DNA of 64,000 nucleotides from DATFPK01 sp035264885 (lineage in GTDB: Bacteria > Actinomycetota > Thermoleophilia > Solirubrobacterales > 70-9): the NCBI GenBank assembly GCA_035264885.1, contig DATFPK010000079.1, positions 1 through 64,000 on the forward strand, in the 5' to 3' direction. A program made the position numbers and the translations under genes. Of this stretch, positions 1 to 7,827 are shown one piece after another (positions within the stretch are counted from its first letter, which is position 1; every line of letters starts with the position of its first letter). A model generated the notes under the pieces. That model did no database searches. It saw nothing but the letters and a program-made list of their open reading frames with translations, and had not been told where the DNA came from.

Positions 1-236
1 CGCTCGACGTCCGCGCGCACCTCCACGGGGCCTGCCCGCGGGACGCGGAGGAAGTGCATGGTCAACGCGCGCGCCTGGCGCTCGGGATCGGCAACCGCAC
101 GCTCGAGGCCGCGCATGAGGATCGCCATGACATAACCGCCGAGCGGGCCGCGCGGCGTCTCCCAGCCGGGGGAGATCTCGCCGATCAGCCGTCCGTCGCC
201 GGCCGGATGAAGCGCGGTCTCGGCGTCGAAGCCCAT
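1..236 (-). CDS. Acyl-CoA thioesterase-like protein (3' part cut by window edge)
   Basis: Only the first 78 codons are visible. The start is the ATG at 236 (MGFDAETALHPAG). The segment GPLGGYVMAILMRG followed by LTMHFLRVPRAGPVEV is typical of the TesB-like hotdog thioesterases (4HBT_3 type), where the Gly-rich helix packs in the hotdog fold and the next strand carries the H/R-rich FLRP stretch. Such enzymes hydrolyse acyl-CoA to the free acid and CoA in the cytoplasm; the substrate cannot be told. No clear Shine-Dalgarno sequence is seen. A different double-hotdog thioesterase lies at 42683-43768. Confidence 0.7.
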   Translation of the reverse strand, partial: MGFDAETALHPAGDGRLIGEISPGWETPRGPLGGYVMAILMRGLERAVADPERQARALTMHFLRVPRAGPVEVRADVE

Positions 237-293
237 CCGGCGGGCGAAGATATAGGGGACGCGGGGCCGCCTGGCGGCGGCCCCGCGGCGCGG

Positions 294-470
294 TCAGTCC
301 TTGGGGTTGACGGTGTCCTTCGCCTTGTCCGCCGCGTCACCGACCTTGTCCTTGACGCTGCCCGTGGCCTTGTCGACCTTGCCCTCGCGCTCGAGGCCCT
401 TGTCTCCGGTCAGGTCGCCGGCGGCTTCCTTGACCTTCCCCTTGGCATCGTCTTTGGTGCCGTCGCCCAT
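294..470 (-). CDS. CsbD family stress-response protein
   Basis: This 58-aa, highly charged protein has the CsbD hallmarks: MGDGTKDDAKGKVKEAAGDL near the N-terminus, then EGKVDKATGSVKDK and further Lys/Asp/Ala-rich amphipathic helix to the end. The start at 470 is chosen because a good AAGGAG lies just upstream, and longer readings in this frame are the shadow of the LtrA gene. CsbD-like proteins are small, soluble, often induced in general stress, and of unknown biochemical role. It is divergent from the lipoprotein gene that starts 28 bp away, so they share a promoter region. Confidence 0.85.
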   Translation of the reverse strand: MGDGTKDDAKGKVKEAAGDLTGDKGLEREGKVDKATGSVKDKVGDAADKAKDTVNPKD

Positions 471-497
471 GGGTACTCCTTTCAGACGTTGACCCCT

Positions 498-971
498 ATG
501 AGGTCCCCGCCGCAGATTCGATCCAAACTGGCCCGCGCCCTGGCGATCGCGCTCGCCGGTGCGGCGCTCGCCGGCTGCGGCGGCAGCCTCGAGGAGCCAC
601 CCCCGCCGCAGATCCCGGCGCCGCCGACGCCGACCGACCGGCTGGAGGCCCGCCGGGTCGAGGCCGCGCTGGGCGCCTACAGCCGCGACAGCCGCCTGAT
701 CGACCAGGAGAAGCAGGCCTGCGGCCGGGGCCTCCCGCCGGGCGTCTTCGCGCAAGTTTGCGGGCCCGACGTCCTGCCGCTGGTCGACCAGCGGGCGTTC
801 CGGCTGCGCGACAGCCTCGGCAAGATCAAGGGCCGTCTCGGGCGACGCTGCGAGAAGGCGGTGCGGGTGGTGCTCGCACGGCCGATCTCCGCCACGGGGG
901 GCCCGCTCGCCGCCGCGGCTCGGGTATGCCGTGACGAGTACGAGCGGGCCCGAACCCGCGGTCCCAACTAG
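498..971 (+). CDS. Small secreted lipoprotein, function unknown
   Basis: This 157-aa protein begins with a basic n-region and a hydrophobic stretch ending in a lipobox LAGC (Cys around residue 27), followed by a Pro-rich linker (EEPPPPQIPAPPTPT). It should therefore be a lipid-anchored protein on the outer face of the membrane. The rest is Arg-rich with four further cysteines (EKQACGRG, AQVCGPD, RRCEKA, RVCRDE), which could form two disulfides. I recognise no family. Its stop codon overlaps the stop of the convergent ltrA gene within a shared CTAG. Confidence 0.75.
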   Translation: MRSPPQIRSKLARALAIALAGAALAGCGGSLEEPPPPQIPAPPTPTDRLEARRVEAALGAYSRDSRLIDQEKQACGRGLPPGVFAQVCGPDVLPLVDQRAFRLRDSLGKIKGRLGRRCEKAVRVVLARPISATGGPLAAAARVCRDEYERARTRGPN

Positions 972-2161
972 CCCGGCTCGCGGGCGAGCTGGTGGCGGAT
1001 CCGGTCGCGCAGCTCGGCGAACCTCAGGGTCTCGTAGGTGATCACCGCGGTCAGGAGCGCCGCGATCATCGCGACCGTCACCAGCGCATCGACCGCGACC
1101 GCGACCGGCACCAGCGCCAGCAATACCCCCGCGCACACCAGCCGCTGGACGTTCAGCGTGCGGATGTTGCGGAGGCGGAACGCGACGTGGCCGATGAGGT
1201 AGAGGGAGGTGCCGCCGAGGATCGCCACCGCCGTCTCGGCCTTCAACGGCTCCCCGACCTCGCCGAGCGTCTTCTTCATCCCCAGCGCGATCAGGACGAT
1301 GCCGGCGACCATCGGGAAGTGCAGGAACGAGTAGGAGTCGCGGGCGATCTCGTTCTGCTCGCGCCCCGGCGTCGCGCGCGAGAGCCTGTGCTCGGCGGCG
1401 GTGGCGACGACGTCGAAGTAGAGCCACCACAGGGCCGCGGCGACGACGATGCCGAGAACGGCGGCTGTGATCACGCCGGCGTCGATCTGCGTCTCGGCCC
1501 CGGCGCCGATCGCGACGATCGACTCGCCGATCGCGATGAGCACGATCAGGCCGTGGCGTTCGGCGAAGTGGGATGGCATCAGCCGCCACCCCGCGGCACC
1601 GAAGAAGGCCGGCTCGGCCATGTCGAGCACGAACGAGAGGATCCAGAGGACCGTCTGGGTCTCGCCGCCGGCGATCGCCCCGGCGAGCAGCAGGCCGACC
1701 CCGACCGCGGTCCCCCCGCCGAGTCCCAGGACCGAGCGCCGAAGCTCCGGGTCGTCGCGGCTGGCGATCAGGAACAGAGCGATGTGCGCCGCGCGGACGA
1801 TCCCGTACGCACAGGCGAAGATGACCGCGTCGTCGCCGAAGGCGTCCGGCACGCAGAGGGCGAGGACGAGGAACGCCGCCATCGACGTGAAGATCACGAT
1901 CCGCACCACGCCCTCCTCGGGGTCGATGACGCTCGTCAGCCAGGCGTAGCCGACCCACGCCCACCAGATCAGGCAGAGGATCAGAAGCCCCTGCCCGAGT
2001 CCCTCCCAGGTGGGATTGGTCGCCATCAGCGCCGTGCACTGGGTCAGGCAGAGGACGAAGACGAGGTCGAAGAAGAGCTCGAGCGGCAGGACGCGCTCCT
2101 CCTGCCGGCGCACCGCGGTGATGCGTGGGGCGCGAGCGGGTGCCGAGCTCACGGCCGGCAT
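968..2161 (-). CDS. ltrA: Low temperature requirement protein A (LtrA) family membrane protein
   Basis: This 397-aa polytopic membrane protein has the LtrA signature close to the N-terminus: RRQEERVLPLELFFDLVFV, followed by many hydrophobic segments (about 11-12 predicted by eye) and conserved motifs such as WWAWVGYAW and ALGESIVAIG-like IAIGESIVAIG. LtrA was named from a Listeria cold-growth mutant; its transport or enzymatic activity is not established. I chose the ATG at 2161 because upstream codons in this frame are the low-complexity shadow of the neighbouring RTX repeats. It is convergent with the lipoprotein gene, sharing the four bases CTAG. Confidence 0.85.
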   Translation of the reverse strand: MPAVSSAPARAPRITAVRRQEERVLPLELFFDLVFVLCLTQCTALMATNPTWEGLGQGLLILCLIWWAWVGYAWLTSVIDPEEGVVRIVIFTSMAAFLVLALCVPDAFGDDAVIFACAYGIVRAAHIALFLIASRDDPELRRSVLGLGGGTAVGVGLLLAGAIAGGETQTVLWILSFVLDMAEPAFFGAAGWRLMPSHFAERHGLIVLIAIGESIVAIGAGAETQIDAGVITAAVLGIVVAAALWWLYFDVVATAAEHRLSRATPGREQNEIARDSYSFLHFPMVAGIVLIALGMKKTLGEVGEPLKAETAVAILGGTSLYLIGHVAFRLRNIRTLNVQRLVCAGVLLALVPVAVAVDALVTVAMIAALLTAVITYETLRFAELRDRIRHQLAREPG

Positions 2162-2210
2162 TTTCCCAGAGGAAGCGGGAGGACCGGGAGTCAGCGACGA
2201 CAGAGGGGGC

Positions 2211-3473
2211 TCAGGGACGCTCGATGTCGTTGCCGGGGCCGCCGGACACGCGATCTCGACCGGCGCCGCCCAGCAGGCGGTCGGCACCGGCGCCGCCGAA
2301 GAGGCGGTCGAACCCCGCGCCGCCGAACAGCCGGTCGCGGCCGGCGTCCCCGTAGAGCTTGTCGCGTCCCGCACCTCCTCGCAGCCGATCGTCCCCGCGC
2401 CCCCCGCAGATCACGTCGTCGCCGCCCAGGCCGTCGATCCGGTTTGCCCGCGGTGAGCCGACGATCACATCGGCCCGCCGCGTCCCGGCCAGCAGGGCAC
2501 CCGTCGGCGCGTAGGCCGTCGCCGCGCGCCCGCGACAGCGGAACGGCCGCCGGCGCTGCCAGTCCGGAGAGGTGCCGTAGCGGCCTGGCGAGAGGCGGCG
2601 CGGCGCCGAGCCGTCGGCCGACATCACGAACAGCTCGTAGTCGCCCTCGCGCGTGCTCATGAAGGCGATCTCCGATCCGTCCGGCGAGAAATCCGGACCC
2701 GTGTCGATACTCGGTGTCGACGGCGTAATGTTCCGCTCGACGGTGCCGGTGGAGGCCCTCAGGAAGATGTCGCCGCCGCGGACGAAGGCAAGGGTCCGGC
2801 CGTCGGGCGAGAAGTCGGCGCTGTGCTCGTACCCGTCCCCCGGCTCCGTGAGGTTGACCGGGTCGGAGCCGTCGAGGCGCATGGTGTAGACGTCGCCGTC
2901 GTCGACGCCGTTCCGCTCCGTGTCGAAGAGAACGCGGTCGCCGTCGGGCGTGAAGCCCCCGGCAAAGTCGAGCGCGGGGCTGTCCGGCGTCAGGTTGTGG
3001 GGCTGCGAACCGTCAGGCTTCATCAGGAAAACGTCGCCGTCCGGATCGTCGCGGTAGCTGGTGAAGGCGATCCTCTTCCCGTCGGGGGAGAAGAAAGGAG
3101 TGAAGTCGGTGGCGGTGCTATCGGAAGTGAGATTGGTGGCGCCGGATCCGTCGCTGTTCATCACGAAGATGTCGGTGTCGCCGCCATCGAGGCTGGTGAA
3201 GGCGATCCTGGTCCCGTCGGGGGAGAACACCGGGTTGTAGTCCTGATCGGTTCGGGAGGGGGTCAGGTTGGTACGGCCGGAGCCGTCGGGGTTGATGACG
3301 AACACGTCCTGGGTAGGGGCGCCGTCCGCGTAGGAGGCGTAGGTGATCAGCCCGGGGACGCCCGGCGGAAACGCGGCCACGCTGTGGGAGGGAAGAAGCA
3401 GCGCGGCACAAGCGGCGGCGGCGAGCGCCGTCACCAGTCGTGGCCAGCTTCCTGGAAGCCGCGTCCCTCCCAT
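2211..3473 (-). CDS. Secreted TolB-like PD40 beta-propeller with C-terminal RTX-like repeats
   Basis: This 420-aa protein has an N-terminal signal peptide (LVTALAAAACAALLLP, cleavage near SVAA). Residues ~35-330 hold at least five PD40/TolB-type blades with the core FSPDGxxIAF preceded by INPDGSG-type loops. Residues ~350-418 are RTX-like nonapeptides (GGRGDDRL, GGAGRDRL and so on) that in this family bind calcium. The start at 3473 gives the signal peptide; more upstream codons would run into the divergent neighbour's control region. Exported and surface-exposed, presumably a binding or scaffold protein; the ligand is unknown. Confidence 0.8.
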   Translation of the reverse strand: MGGTRLPGSWPRLVTALAAAACAALLLPSHSVAAFPPGVPGLITYASYADGAPTQDVFVINPDGSGRTNLTPSRTDQDYNPVFSPDGTRIAFTSLDGGDTDIFVMNSDGSGATNLTSDSTATDFTPFFSPDGKRIAFTSYRDDPDGDVFLMKPDGSQPHNLTPDSPALDFAGGFTPDGDRVLFDTERNGVDDGDVYTMRLDGSDPVNLTEPGDGYEHSADFSPDGRTLAFVRGGDIFLRASTGTVERNITPSTPSIDTGPDFSPDGSEIAFMSTREGDYELFVMSADGSAPRRLSPGRYGTSPDWQRRRPFRCRGRAATAYAPTGALLAGTRRADVIVGSPRANRIDGLGGDDVICGGRGDDRLRGGAGRDKLYGDAGRDRLFGGAGFDRLFGGAGADRLLGGAGRDRVSGGPGNDIERP

Positions 3474-3558
3474 GGGACGAAGGTAGCCCTCAGGCTGCTC
3501 GGATGCAAACTGGCTGCGGGCCTTGACGCAGCGTGAAAAGCCGGAATAGGCTCGTCTT

Positions 3559-4572
3559 GTGCGCCGTGTTGCGACCTGCTGGCTCGCCATCGCCGGTCTT
3601 TCGCTGGTCGTGGCTCCGGGCGCCGCTGCGTTCATCGGGCCGTTCACCGGGGTGGTTCATGGCGACCTCGACCGCTTCCACCACCTGGAGAACGACGGCG
3701 ACCCGACGGACCCGGCCGACGACTTCTTCTCGAACTCGAGCGATCGCTACCGCGTGCGGTTCCTCTACTCGTTCCGCATCCAGGCGGGCGGCCGGGTGGC
3801 CGGCACAGGCAACGGCGTCTACCAGTCAGCGACCTGGCACCTGGAGGGAAAGAACGGGACCAGCGGCAGCTTCAGCTGCGACCCGCCGATCGAGACCAGG
3901 CCGTTCGGCGTACGGGTCACCGGCCACGCGCGCGACGGGCGGATCCGGCTCCACTTCCATCTCAGCGCCCTCGAGCACAACGACGAAATGGACTGCGGCG
4001 GCGACTACAAGGCGCTCGAGACCACAAGCCACTACGTCGAGGACTCACTGGACTTCGTGCAGGGCGACGACGGGATCGTCGTCGACCAGACCGATCCGCG
4101 GATCCGGCCGCTGCGCAGGAACCAGACCCTCGGCCCGGACACCGACCGGCGCGTGATCCACCACGAGTGGGAGTTCACGATCAAGCCCCCGCCACCCCCG
4201 GTCGAGCCGACCGGCGGCCAGGGCCCGGGGAACGCCCACGGGCCGGGCTCCCCGAATACCGACGTGTGCACGATCGAGGGCACCCCTCGCGACGACCGCC
4301 TCGTCGGCACCCCTGACGACGACGTCATCTGCGGCTTCGACGGCGACGACGTGATCCGCGGCCGCGGCGGCAATGACATCCTCGTCGGATCGTTCGGCGC
4401 CGACCGGATCAGCGGCGGACCCGGCCGGGACTCGCTGCTCGGCAACTCCGGCAAGGACCTCCTCCTGGCGAAGGACCGCAAGCCCGACTTCCTGAGCGGC
4501 GGGCCCGGCTTGGACTCCGCCGAGTTCGACCGCCGAAAGGACGAGACGCACTCGATCGAGCGCCGGCTATGA
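3559..4572 (+). CDS. Secreted protein with C-terminal RTX-like calcium-binding repeats
   Basis: This 337-aa protein starts at GTG 3559 with a clear signal peptide (residues 1-24, ending GAAAF). The middle ~200 residues are a unique domain that I do not recognise, with two cysteines and many charged residues. A Pro/Gly linker leads into RTX-like repeats (DDVICGFDGDDVIRGRGG, then GGPGRDSLLGNSGKD) over residues ~235-330. It is divergent from the PD40-RTX gene across an 85-bp gap, which suggests shared control. Function is not assignable beyond secreted and probably calcium-stabilised. Confidence 0.75.
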   Translation: MRRVATCWLAIAGLSLVVAPGAAAFIGPFTGVVHGDLDRFHHLENDGDPTDPADDFFSNSSDRYRVRFLYSFRIQAGGRVAGTGNGVYQSATWHLEGKNGTSGSFSCDPPIETRPFGVRVTGHARDGRIRLHFHLSALEHNDEMDCGGDYKALETTSHYVEDSLDFVQGDDGIVVDQTDPRIRPLRRNQTLGPDTDRRVIHHEWEFTIKPPPPPVEPTGGQGPGNAHGPGSPNTDVCTIEGTPRDDRLVGTPDDDVICGFDGDDVIRGRGGNDILVGSFGADRISGGPGRDSLLGNSGKDLLLAKDRKPDFLSGGPGLDSAEFDRRKDETHSIERRL

Positions 4573-4705
4573 CCATCCGGGCGCCCAGTCACCGACCGGC
4601 GCGGACGCAGTTACCGCATAGTCGGTATTGACGGATGAAGAGCGTCGAATACCTTCAGGCCCGCACGGTCGGTCCGGCGGCAGTCGATAGGGATAGGGAG
4701 GATCA

Positions 4706-6148
4706 GTGAACGGAGCATCGACTCGAGTCCGGCAGGCGGCTTTCTCGCTTGCGGCATCGGCAGCGTTCCTGCTCGTCTTCGCGTCGGTCGCCGCCGCCGC
4801 GATCACTCCCACCAGGGACGCCGCGCAGGTCGCCGAAGCCCTCTCCGACTCCGCCGGCGGGGCCGTGACGGGCGCCAGCTTCACGGACATCCCGCCGCCG
4901 CCGGAGTGCTCGAACGGCGTCGACGACGACGGCGATGCCGATGGCGAGTTCCCGACCGACCCCGACTGCGCCTCTGCTGGTGACGGCGACGAATTCTCCC
5001 CAGGCGATCAGCCCGGGGCCGTTCCCGCGGCGGTCGCCGATTCGCCACTGGCCGGCTTTCCGCGCAGCGGGGGGAGCTACGCCATTCTCAGCAACGGGGA
5101 CGCGCGGTTCGCCGACGACCCGAACTCCGCGGGCAACACCGGCCTCGACACGGACGGCGCCAACTATCCGGCTCACGATCCCGGTGGCGATCAGCTGTAC
5201 GACCTCGTCACGCTCAAGGTCGACATCAACGTCCCTGCAACCGCGAACTGCATGCGGGTCGATTTCCGGTTCCTGTCCGACGAGTTCCCCGAGTTCGTCG
5301 GCCAGCAGGTCAATGACGGGTTCGTCGCCGAGTTGGACAACTCCAACTTCGTCGTCAACTCGGACCAGACGATCAGCGCCCCGAACAACTTCGCCTTCGA
5401 CGCGAACGGGCGCGTGGTCAGCGTCAACACGGCCGGGTTCTCCCCGGAGAACGCCGCCGGCACGACCTATGACGGGGCGACGCCTCTGCTGACGGCGTCG
5501 ACACCGATCACGCCCGGCGCCCACTCGATCTACTTCTCGATCTTCGACCAGGGCGACGGGATCTTCGACTCCGTCGCCTTCCTCGACCGCCTCCAGTTCG
5601 TCAACGTACCGGCGAGCGCCTGTACCGCCGGCTCCTCCACCGACACCGACCTCGACGGGATCCCCGATCGCAGCGACAACTGCCCGACGAAGCCGAACCC
5701 CGACCAGACGGACGTGGACGGAGACGGCATCGGCGAGGCCTGCGACGAAGACGACCTGACGCCGGCGAGCTGCCGTCTGCGCGTGGCCCGGGCGCGGGTC
5801 TTCGTCTTCCGCAAGCGTCCGATCGTGCGGCTGGTGGTCCGCTACAAGACGAGGAGACCCGCGGACGTAACCGTGACCTTCAACGCCAAGCTGAAGAACG
5901 GCAAGACGCTCCCGCTCGGCAAGGTCGAGCACCGCTTCAAGCGACAGGGCATATTCCGCCTGCGCAAGGTCGATGCCGAGACGGCGGCGACGCTGCGCAA
6001 GAAGACCAAGCGGTTCGGGGTCAACTTCAAGATCCCGGGCACGCAGAAGGACTGCGCGCGCTTCTACAAGAAGCGGGTGACCCAGAAGCGCAAGGTCGAG
6101 AACCAGTTCGTCTGGTTCCAGTCGGACTCCCTGTTCGCCCGTCGCTGA
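4706..6148 (+). CDS. Secreted choice-of-anchor L-type protein with thrombospondin type-3 repeats
   Basis: This 480-aa protein starts at GTG 4706, 7-8 bases after GGGAGG. A signal peptide covers residues 1-32. An Asp-rich loop (CSNGVDDDGDADGEFPTDPDC) is followed by a ~220-residue domain with SGGSYAILSNGDARFADDPN and FRFLSDEFPEFVG, matching choice-of-anchor L domains. Residues ~315-350 carry thrombospondin type-3-like calcium loops (DTDLDGIPDRSDNCP and DVDGDGIGEACDED). The last ~125 residues are Lys/Arg-rich beta-structure-like with two cysteines. It is likely a cell-surface or matrix calcium-binding protein; the anchoring partner is not evident. Confidence 0.8.
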   Translation: MNGASTRVRQAAFSLAASAAFLLVFASVAAAAITPTRDAAQVAEALSDSAGGAVTGASFTDIPPPPECSNGVDDDGDADGEFPTDPDCASAGDGDEFSPGDQPGAVPAAVADSPLAGFPRSGGSYAILSNGDARFADDPNSAGNTGLDTDGANYPAHDPGGDQLYDLVTLKVDINVPATANCMRVDFRFLSDEFPEFVGQQVNDGFVAELDNSNFVVNSDQTISAPNNFAFDANGRVVSVNTAGFSPENAAGTTYDGATPLLTASTPITPGAHSIYFSIFDQGDGIFDSVAFLDRLQFVNVPASACTAGSSTDTDLDGIPDRSDNCPTKPNPDQTDVDGDGIGEACDEDDLTPASCRLRVARARVFVFRKRPIVRLVVRYKTRRPADVTVTFNAKLKNGKTLPLGKVEHRFKRQGIFRLRKVDAETAATLRKKTKRFGVNFKIPGTQKDCARFYKKRVTQKRKVENQFVWFQSDSLFARR

Positions 6149-6193
6149 CCGGACCCGAGGGCCGGCGTGGGCTAGCCGTCTGACGGGCGGCGC

Positions 6194-6472
6194 CTAGGGC
6201 TGGTCGGCGACCCAGGACCGGATCGACTTCGAGTGGACGATCACCGTCCCGTCAGCGAGCTTCAGCGCCGGCAGTTTTGTGTCCCCGGTCGCCGCGCGCA
6301 GCTCCTCGCGTGAGCCCTTGCGCAGGAACGGGATCGGGCTGCCGTGAGCGGCGATCACCTTCTCGTACTCGACCCCCTTGGCGCGCAGGGCCTCCTGTAC
6401 CCGCCGGCACGGATGCACTCGCGGGCCCCCGTCGTCTCCGTGACAGACGTACAACGTCGGCTTCTCGGCCAT
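6194..6472 (-). CDS. Glutaredoxin/GST N-terminal-like thioredoxin-fold protein
   Basis: This 92-aa single-domain protein reads as a thioredoxin fold of the GST N-terminal type: beta1 TLYVCHGD, a helix carrying HPCRRVQEAL, then KGVEYEKV, the cis-Pro segment TKLPALKLADGTVIVHSKSI and a short C-terminal helix. It lacks the CxxC of true glutaredoxins; one cysteine in HPC remains at the active-site end of helix 1. A redox or glutathionylation-like role is inferred from the fold only. It ends the cluster upstream of tRNA-Val. Confidence 0.7.
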   Translation of the reverse strand: MAEKPTLYVCHGDDGGPRVHPCRRVQEALRAKGVEYEKVIAAHGSPIPFLRKGSREELRAATGDTKLPALKLADGTVIVHSKSIRSWVADQP

Positions 6473-6553
6473 CAGGCCAGGTTATCCAGCGAGTGCCGAC
6501 CCATTTCGGGGGTCGGGAGTCGGGACGAGAGGCGGATCACTGCTCTTCACCGA

Positions 6554-6625
6554 TGGGCGCGGCTGGTTTCGAACCAGCGACCTCTCGCGTGTGAAGCGAG
6601 CGCTCTCCCACTGAGCTACGCGCCC
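6554..6625 (-). tRNA. tRNA-Val (anticodon CAC)
   Basis: The complementary strand folds into a full 72-nt cloverleaf: acceptor stem GGGCGCG/CGCGCCC, D-arm GCTC/GAGC, anticodon stem CTCGC/GCGAG enclosing loop TTCACAC (anticodon CAC), variable loop AGGTC, T-arm GCTGG/CCAGC with loop TTCGAAA, discriminator A. The CCA end is not encoded. CAC reads the GUG valine codon, heavily used in this G+C-rich genome. Confidence 0.96.
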
Positions 6626-6705
6626 TCGGCGACGGATCTTAGGCGGGGGCTGCCGGGCTTCGTGGTCTAGGGCTCCCGGCGCGCTGTTAAGCGACTGTTG
6701 AGCAC

Positions 6706-6718
6706 GTTGGGTCCCAAC
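6706..6718. promoter_or_regulatory. 13-bp palindrome upstream of secreted-protein gene
   Basis: GTTGGG-T-CCCAAC is a perfect palindrome 53 bases before the ATG at 6771, preceded by TTGAGC that could serve as a -35 element. It could be an operator; no regulator is identified nearby. Confidence 0.3.
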
Positions 6719-6770
6719 CGGCCCGGGTAGCGCGAGGGTGTCCATATACATCCAGCTCAAGGAGGAGCGG

Positions 6771-7346
6771 ATGAAGAACGCAGGATCAAGGGGGATGCTG
6801 CGTCTAGCCATCGTGGCTGCGCTCGCCGTCTGCGGAGCACTTCTGGTGCCCGCCGCCGCCAGCGCCGCCCCGACCAATGCGACGTCGTTCAACAAGGCGC
6901 CGGTGGTGGGCCACGCGAACAATGGGAAGCCGTTCGCGGGGACATTCACGGTGGAAAGGTTCGCCAACCGAAGCGGCCAGCTCTATGCGGTCGGTCGCCT
7001 GGTTGGCAAGGCCGGCAACCGGTCCGTTTCGCGGACCGTGTTCATGCCGGCTCGGCTGATCAGCACGGGAGCCAACGGGGCCACGGCCTCGGCCACGTGC
7101 GAGATCCTCACGCTCCAGCTCGGCCCGCTCGACCTGAACCTACTCGGGTTGCGCGTCCAGCTGAACCGGATCAACCTGAGGATCACGGCGATCGAGGGCC
7201 CGGGCAACCTGCTCGGCAACCTGCTCTGCGCCCTGGCCGGCCTGCTCAACGGGCCGACCGCGCAGGCGCTGCCGATCGGGCAGCAGGCGGGACTGCTCAA
7301 CATCGTCCTGCAGTTGGTCAACACACCGGCGCTGCTGAACCTCTGA
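6771..7346 (+). CDS. Secreted protein of unknown function
   Basis: This 191-aa protein starts at ATG 6771, right after a strong AAGGAGGA. The first ~36 residues are a signal peptide (RLAIVAALAVCGALLVPAAASA). The mature part has GTFTVERFANRSGQLYAVGRLVG and then a Leu/Asn-rich region with LQLGPLDLNLLGL and LLNGPTAQALPIG. This layout is common in uncharacterised exported proteins of soil actinobacteria; I cannot name a biochemical role. A perfect hairpin follows 58 bases downstream, so it is probably monocistronic. Confidence 0.75.
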   Translation: MKNAGSRGMLRLAIVAALAVCGALLVPAAASAAPTNATSFNKAPVVGHANNGKPFAGTFTVERFANRSGQLYAVGRLVGKAGNRSVSRTVFMPARLISTGANGATASATCEILTLQLGPLDLNLLGLRVQLNRINLRITAIEGPGNLLGNLLCALAGLLNGPTAQALPIGQQAGLLNIVLQLVNTPALLNL

Positions 7347-7404
7347 CCGCGCCGCCGGGATCCGGACGATCCCGGCCAGGTCCATAGCCAGGGATGGCAC
7401 GTCC

Positions 7405-7429
7405 GGCGCGGAGGCAGGGCCTCCGCGCC
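7405..7429 (+). terminator. GC-rich hairpin, probable terminator
   Basis: GGCGCGGAGGC and GCCTCCGCGCC form a perfect 11-bp stem with loop AGG, 58 bases after the stop of the secreted-protein gene and 61 bases before the SRP RNA. There is no T-tract, as is usual for actinobacterial terminators. Confidence 0.55.
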
Positions 7430-7490
7430 GGGCCTGGGCCCGCCCCCCCTTGGGCGAGACAGCTGCCCAGACCGCGCTAGGATCGAGCGC

Positions 7491-7760
7491 GGACCGTGCT
7501 AGGCGGGGAATTAGCGGTGCCCTGTGACCCGCAATCCGCTCTAGCGGGGCCGAATCCCGTTCTGAGGGGCTGATCCTCGAGGTCAGTACGCCGACGGCGG
7601 CGTTGACGGCCAGGTCCTGCGCGACGTGGGCACGCGAACCAGGTCAGGTCCGGAAGGAAGCAGCCTTAAGCGGATGCCGCGGGTGCCGCAGGCGAGCCTG
7701 GCCCGAGCCAAACTCAGCGGACACGCTCGGAGACACGCTTCGAGGACGGGTGCACGGTCC
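7491..7760 (+). ncRNA. ffs: Signal recognition particle RNA, long Bacillus-type with Alu domain
   Basis: The S domain is unmistakable: AGGTCAGGTCCGGAAGGAAG followed by CAGCCTTAAG, closed by GGCCAGG (7608) pairing with CCTGGCC (7697-7703). The surrounding sequence also matches the Alu half of the long bacterial SRP RNA as I know it from B. subtilis: GTGCTAGGCGGGG, AGCGGTGCCCTG, CCGCAATCCGCTCTAGCGGG and GTTGACGG. The outer ends GGACCGTGC (7491) and GCACGGTCC (ending 7760) pair perfectly, giving 270 nt. A -10-like TAGGAT lies at 7478-7483, seven bases before the proposed 5' end. It pairs with Ffh to target nascent membrane proteins; the Alu domain is linked to elongation arrest. Confidence 0.93.
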
Positions 7761-7827
7761 ATTTATCCAATTCCGGAGGGTTGCGGTCAGCGGGGAAGCC
7801 GCCGCAAGTGATCTCCGATTCCGGACA

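Noticed and set aside
294..2039. A 581-codon open frame on the minus strand spanning ltrA
   Set aside because: Its composition is Arg/Asp/Gly-rich low complexity, the signature of a wrong frame in G+C-rich DNA. Only its last 58 codons (CsbD) are a gene; the rest lies over ltrA, which has clear membrane-protein motifs.
2211..2460. Regularly spaced DNA repeats resembling a CRISPR or tandem array
   Set aside because: The periodicity is the 27-bp codon echo of RTX nonapeptides in the minus-strand protein; repeats are imperfect and coding.
992..2662. A 556-codon plus-strand frame antisense to ltrA and the RTX gene
   Set aside because: No family motifs, alternating acidic/basic low complexity, and it overlaps two well-supported genes on the other strand.
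6277..6670. Plus-strand open frames over the tRNA-Val region
   Set aside because: They run across a complete tRNA cloverleaf on the other strand and the glutaredoxin-like gene, with no protein motifs.
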